DNA of 64,000 nucleotides, taken from NCBI RefSeq assembly GCF_026212465.1, contig NC_080053.1:8656959-8720958 (forward strand), read 5' to 3'. Both the position numbers and the translations under genes were made by a program. The DNA comes from Amaranthus tricolor (lineage: Eukaryota > Streptophyta > Magnoliopsida > Caryophyllales > Amaranthaceae). The notes under the pieces are model-generated. The model worked only from the letters and a program-made list of their open reading frames with translations. It was not told where the DNA came from and made no database searches. This document shows, piece after piece, positions 60,052 through 64,000 of this stretch. Position 1 is the first letter of the stretch; the number at the start of each line of letters is the position of its first letter.

Positions 60052-63000
60052 ACATATTCATTTTATTTTTCCCTTGTTATAAAACCACCAAAATCACAAA
60101 AAGAAATTCATTAAAACGAAAACAGCAAACTACATATGCGTATAGCTTAGTTTTGTTTTGAGGCATACCAACCTATATCAACGATGAGGCATGTTACCGA
60201 GTTGATGGATGTTGCCTATAATAGGCAATGGTTTCGGACCCGGTGGTAGTGTGGATTTGGTCGTCCATCTTGAGTATATGATGTTGAAGATTATAGGGAG
60301 GAAAAATAGTAATGAAAAGGTGTAGTATTCCAGACATTTTTTGTTGGAGATAATGTTTTGGTGTGTGTTTGTTTTTTATTTTAGATGCAAGGTGAGTTTT
60401 TTAATTGCTTTATTTATAGATGTGGGGAATGTCGAGCTACTGTATTAAATTTATAGTTGTGTCTTTTATTTTTAAAAATTTTAGGACCCGTCTTATATGA
60501 GATCATAGAATTTGTGAAAATTTTATTGTTACTTCATTTTTGTTGATACCATTAATTAGAGTTATTTAAAACACATTTCATGACTCGATATATGGCCGAC
60601 CATGGAATTGAATTCAATTTAACCCGACTTTAAAACAAATTTATAATAATGTAAAATTCAGTTTGGACACAAGACCCGAAATTAACTCAATAACTCGAAT
60701 AAACCTCAATACTTCTAGAAACCAACATCATGTTGTCTCATTATTGCGCTATTTAAACTCAATTATTACAATTTTAAAATTAATTATTGTAAGCTAATAT
60801 TTATTTCATCACGTTACTTGATATGAAATTCATTTGAATTAAAAATACACTTTACGAAAAATTATAGAAAATGAGTAGATGAGATTAAAAAGTACGTAAC
60901 ATATGTAGATAAAATTAAAGAAAAAAAAATTAATCATGACCATAATTTTTTGTTAAGACCGTTTTATAAAAGATAAATTGAAAATAAAAGTATTCAAAAT
61001 TTCATGAGATTGGATTAAAAAATTGAGGTATTTTGGGTGAGGAAGGGAGTATTCAGTTTCCTTTTGATTGGTGTATTTTAAAAATCATTTTAAGTTCTCT
61101 AGCTCTCTAGATTATATTTTCTGGATAGAGGAATCAAAATTCAAAAGCTTCATGGATATAATTTAATTACCAATAACGAAAATATCGTTTGATGGACAAT
61201 AAAAATTAAATTTTAGCAAGTCTTGTATAAGACCGCCTCACTATAACACGGACTCATACAAGCAGTCCATTAGTAAATAATATAAAAAAACAACGAAAAT
61301 TGAATTCAAACTTGTTAAAGAAAATTGAAATACTTTAAGCTGACCCAATTGAGGTCGTCTTACGGTGAGACGACCTTAATAAAAAAACGTGCACTATAAT
61401 AAATCAATCCACTATTTATTTACAACATACATATTATATTTAACTTTTTCTCTAGTAACATTATTTTGAATAAAGAGAAATGGATTTAATAAATTATTTT
61501 AAATTGTTATTAATTCAGGCAATGCATATGATTAAGATAGATGTTAATTACTAGCATTTTTTTATTTGAAAACGCTTTTAATTATGAGAAACTCTTTCAA
61601 GAATAAGATCAGAATTTTGATAAATTTATTGTGCTTCTACTTGTCATCTTTCAGATTTAAAAAAAATTAGTTGTTAATTTTACAAATAAAACTTTGCCGA
61701 AATTTCGTCTATTAGTTAGTGCCCCAGGGACTTCGAACCCTAAATCTGCATTGGCTACTACTTATTTGCTACCAGATGCATTATGTTCACCAATGGTGAA
61801 TACATTGTTTTTGTTTTTGTTTTTGTTTTACTGTTGAACAGTTTGTATAACGACTAGACTCCAGTGGTAGCCATATGGTCGCTATAGGCCCATAGTGAAC
61901 GAATGACTACCATTTTAAATAGTTATCATTTTGTTTTTTAAGTGCAATTCTGATAACTTAACCTCACGCAATTTTTATAACAGATTATAACTAAAATTAA
62001 AGTGCTAAAGGTATTTGTTTTGAAGAATTTCGAAGGTAGAAATGAGAATTTAAAATTAAAGTTGAAAAATCCCTTAATTATATAAAGGGGATAAGAATTT
62101 TGAAATGTTTAAAATTGTGTCATTGTGAGCTAAAGTCCTACAAAGAATGGTTTAGGGGAGAATTGGTATTATTTTTGAGATTAATACATAAAGCTTTTGT
62201 GAAATAACATATTTGCTATTAATAAAAAAAAATGAAAAATTGAAAAGATAAAATCTATTTTAACTTTGTATTTAAATAAGCTAAAATTACAACAAACTAT
62301 TTTACTAAACACAAGTAAAGACTTATTGGTCTAATCTTACGAGGATTGTCAACCTTTAAATTAAGGCAATAAAGTTCCATTCCAATCTTTAGACCAGAAA
62401 CTATTCCTATGAAATGTATTGGGAGTTGGGAGAGATCCCATTGAATATTTCAAGTTTAACAATTGCAGAGAAATTCTTGCTTTATCTTCCAAAACAGGAA
62501 AATGTGAACAAAATATATTTTTTTTCTAAAAGAAGTCCCAAAGTGAGTTTGGGAAAATAGTATTTCCCATAATATGCATCTCCTAATCCGAACCTGAAGA
62601 ATAACATTGTTCGCTGTTACTAACAATAAACAATTAGTAAACTTTAGTCAAAAATCAGCCCAACAATCACCCAATATTACTAACAGCAAACAATGTCATT
62701 TGTCAAGCTTAGACTAAAAAATACCCATTTTGGAAAATAAATTATCTTAAGCTCAATTTAAAAATAAAAAAATAAAAAAAAAAAAAATAAATAAAAAAAA
62801 AAACTTATTTTGTTCAAATTTTCCCAAAATAGGCTTTATGAAGTTTTCAGGCTAACTCGAAGCGAAAAACAAATACGCCCTATTATGGATTCCAATGACT
62901 TCATCAAGTAGAGAAGGTAACGTAAAAAAAATGTGGTCGAACCTCTGAACTCCATCACCTTCTCTAATTCTATGACAATGGCCTTTTTCTTTTCTTCATT

Positions 63001-63273
63001 GTATATATAGGTTTTATTTTTGAAATGCTAACAGGACAATGTAACCAAAGTGTATCCAGGCATCCCACATACAAGAGATGTATACCATAAAGCATGATTT
63101 CTGCACAGGTCTTCATATTACCCATTTTATATTATATAGACTTGAAAACTGCCTATCTTTCCGCCCAATAAAAAGGAAAACATAGTACAAGTAAAAACAG
63201 AATAGTAATATAACAAGAAAATCTATAAATAAATAAGAACTTCAAGAAAAAATGGGCCTAATATCATGTCCTT
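60052..63273. other. Gene-free spacer downstream of GET3a
   Basis: AT-rich with MITE debris: blocks of TAAGACCGCCTCAC / GACGACCTTAATA (about 61225-61385) and of TAAGACCGTTTTATAA (about 60955). A single Stowaway-like end (GGAAGGGAGTA) lies near 61040. CGCTGTTACTAACA-type words recur at about 62610-62690, the same motif as at 0.6-3.8 kb. Poly-A-rich DNA occurs at 62765-62805. No gene is recognised. Confidence 0.5.
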
Positions 63274-64000
63274 TTACACCTTTTGTTTCCCTTTTCTTAG
63301 TCTCTCCAGATCTTCTTCGGCTTCATTCAACTGTCGTTTCAACTCAGTTACCCTTAATTCCAACTCTTCGATACTTCCTTTTTTGATTGCAGGTTCATAT
63401 GATACAAGAAAATGCCGTGAAAACGACTTCAATGCTTGCAAGCCAGTCACCTGTAAAACCGGACGTTTCAGTGTTTGCTTAGCATCATGCGGAAGATGTT
63501 CAATTTAACTCGATTGTTTCACTGTTCAGTGAGCATGTGCATTAGGCAGCTCATGATTGAATAACTATAAAATCCATGAGTAATATGTAAGCAAGTTCAG
63601 TTTTAGTCCAAACTCTAATAATTAGAAAATCCACTTAGATATCTCGTACTACCCTTTCACCCCCTTTCCAGGCGACCCATTAGAAAATCCATAAGGTAGT
63701 ATTTGGAACATTAGATGCATGGTGTTATCGAATGTGATATATTTTAAGTGTTTACCTCTTCTGGCATCAATGGCAACTTTGTGATGTGGAAGTCTTCATA
63801 TAACATATAGAACTGATCAATATACCTCTCTTGCATTCTCATTCTTGCTTTCAGCAGCTTTGAGTCAACAACTAAAGCACCAGAATTGAAAGAGCCACAA
63901 GTCAATGATTCAATAGTCTCGGAGTTGTGACTAACCCCACAAAAAAAAAGTACATCAGTGAAAAATATACCTTCGTCATCAAATATGACTTGATTGATAA
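63274..64000 (-). CDS. GET3A: GET3a ATPase, C-terminal end (cut by window edge)
   Basis: The cytosolic ATPase that hands tail-anchored membrane proteins to the ER (ASNA1/TRC40 family). Visible exons: 63971-64000 (partial), 63756-63871 and 63274-63450, with phase-consistent GT-AG borders. They read INQVIFDDE, then VDSKLLKARMRMQERYIDQFYMLYEDFHITKLPLMPEE, then VTGLQALKSFSRHFL and a coiled-coil tail EELELRVTELKRQLNEAEED ending KGKQKV. This is the region after the client-binding helices; the P-loop and switch motifs lie beyond the window. The VDSKLLKARMRMQ...LYEDF block and the coiled tail identify the cytosolic GET3a form rather than the plastid or mitochondrial forms. Confidence 0.9.

Overview
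This is a nuclear chromosome segment from a flowering plant. Genes carry many short GT-AG introns, AT-rich intergenic DNA is packed with plant transposons, and the products are plastid-targeted or typically plant. The MGDG synthase predicted here has 522 codons and, from memory, is closest to spinach MGD1. That points to Caryophyllales, probably Amaranthaceae sensu lato; the species is an inference.

Host genes in order: (1) sirohydrochlorin ferrochelatase SirB on the minus strand (4456-7718), the last step of siroheme synthesis in plastids; (2) a small plastid-type CxxCxGxG (BSD2/LQY1/PSA2-like) zinc-finger protein on the minus strand (13189-16712); (3) MGDG synthase MGD1 on the plus strand in eight exons (31983-38678); (4) a single-exon germin-like cupin on the minus strand (39742-40392), convergent with MGD1; (5) the second exon of a CYP76-type P450 on the minus strand (53284-53889), broken by three in-frame stops; (6) the 3' end of cytosolic GET3a on the minus strand, cut by the right edge (63274-64000). 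Two further exon-like pieces at 43.3-44.7 kb are not recognised.

Most of the rest is mobile DNA. Five hAT-like elements each carry their own GC-rich subterminal minisatellite: 106-439, 1707-4433, 14712-15452, 24242-27957 and 54748-55714. The element at 24242-27957 is probably complete: TIRs, an 8-bp target duplication and a spliced 815-codon transposase with all expected motifs. The one at 1707-4433 sits 14 bp after the SirB stop codon and contains a genomic piece of a DnaJ gene between roughly 0.5-kb inverted arms. Those arms carry outward-facing snRNA-type (USE plus TATA) promoter motifs and repeated CGCTGTTA-type hairpins.

The other transposons are: two copies of a small non-autonomous Copia family (45520-48134 complete; about 22560-24241 split by the autonomous hAT); an older minus-strand Copia (48740-53204) split by a CACTA element with perfect ends (50305-52336); solo or orphan LTRs (19751-22102, 35529-36105 inside an MGD1 intron, 56389-57866); a 5'-truncated Gypsy with its 3' LTR (57867-60051); Stowaway and foldback MITEs; a nested MITE cluster at 18.3-19.75 kb; and long TA and G runs. 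No CRISPR array, rRNA or convincing functional tRNA gene was found. The genes do not form a pathway cluster, although three of them (SirB, the CxxC protein, MGD1) act in the chloroplast.
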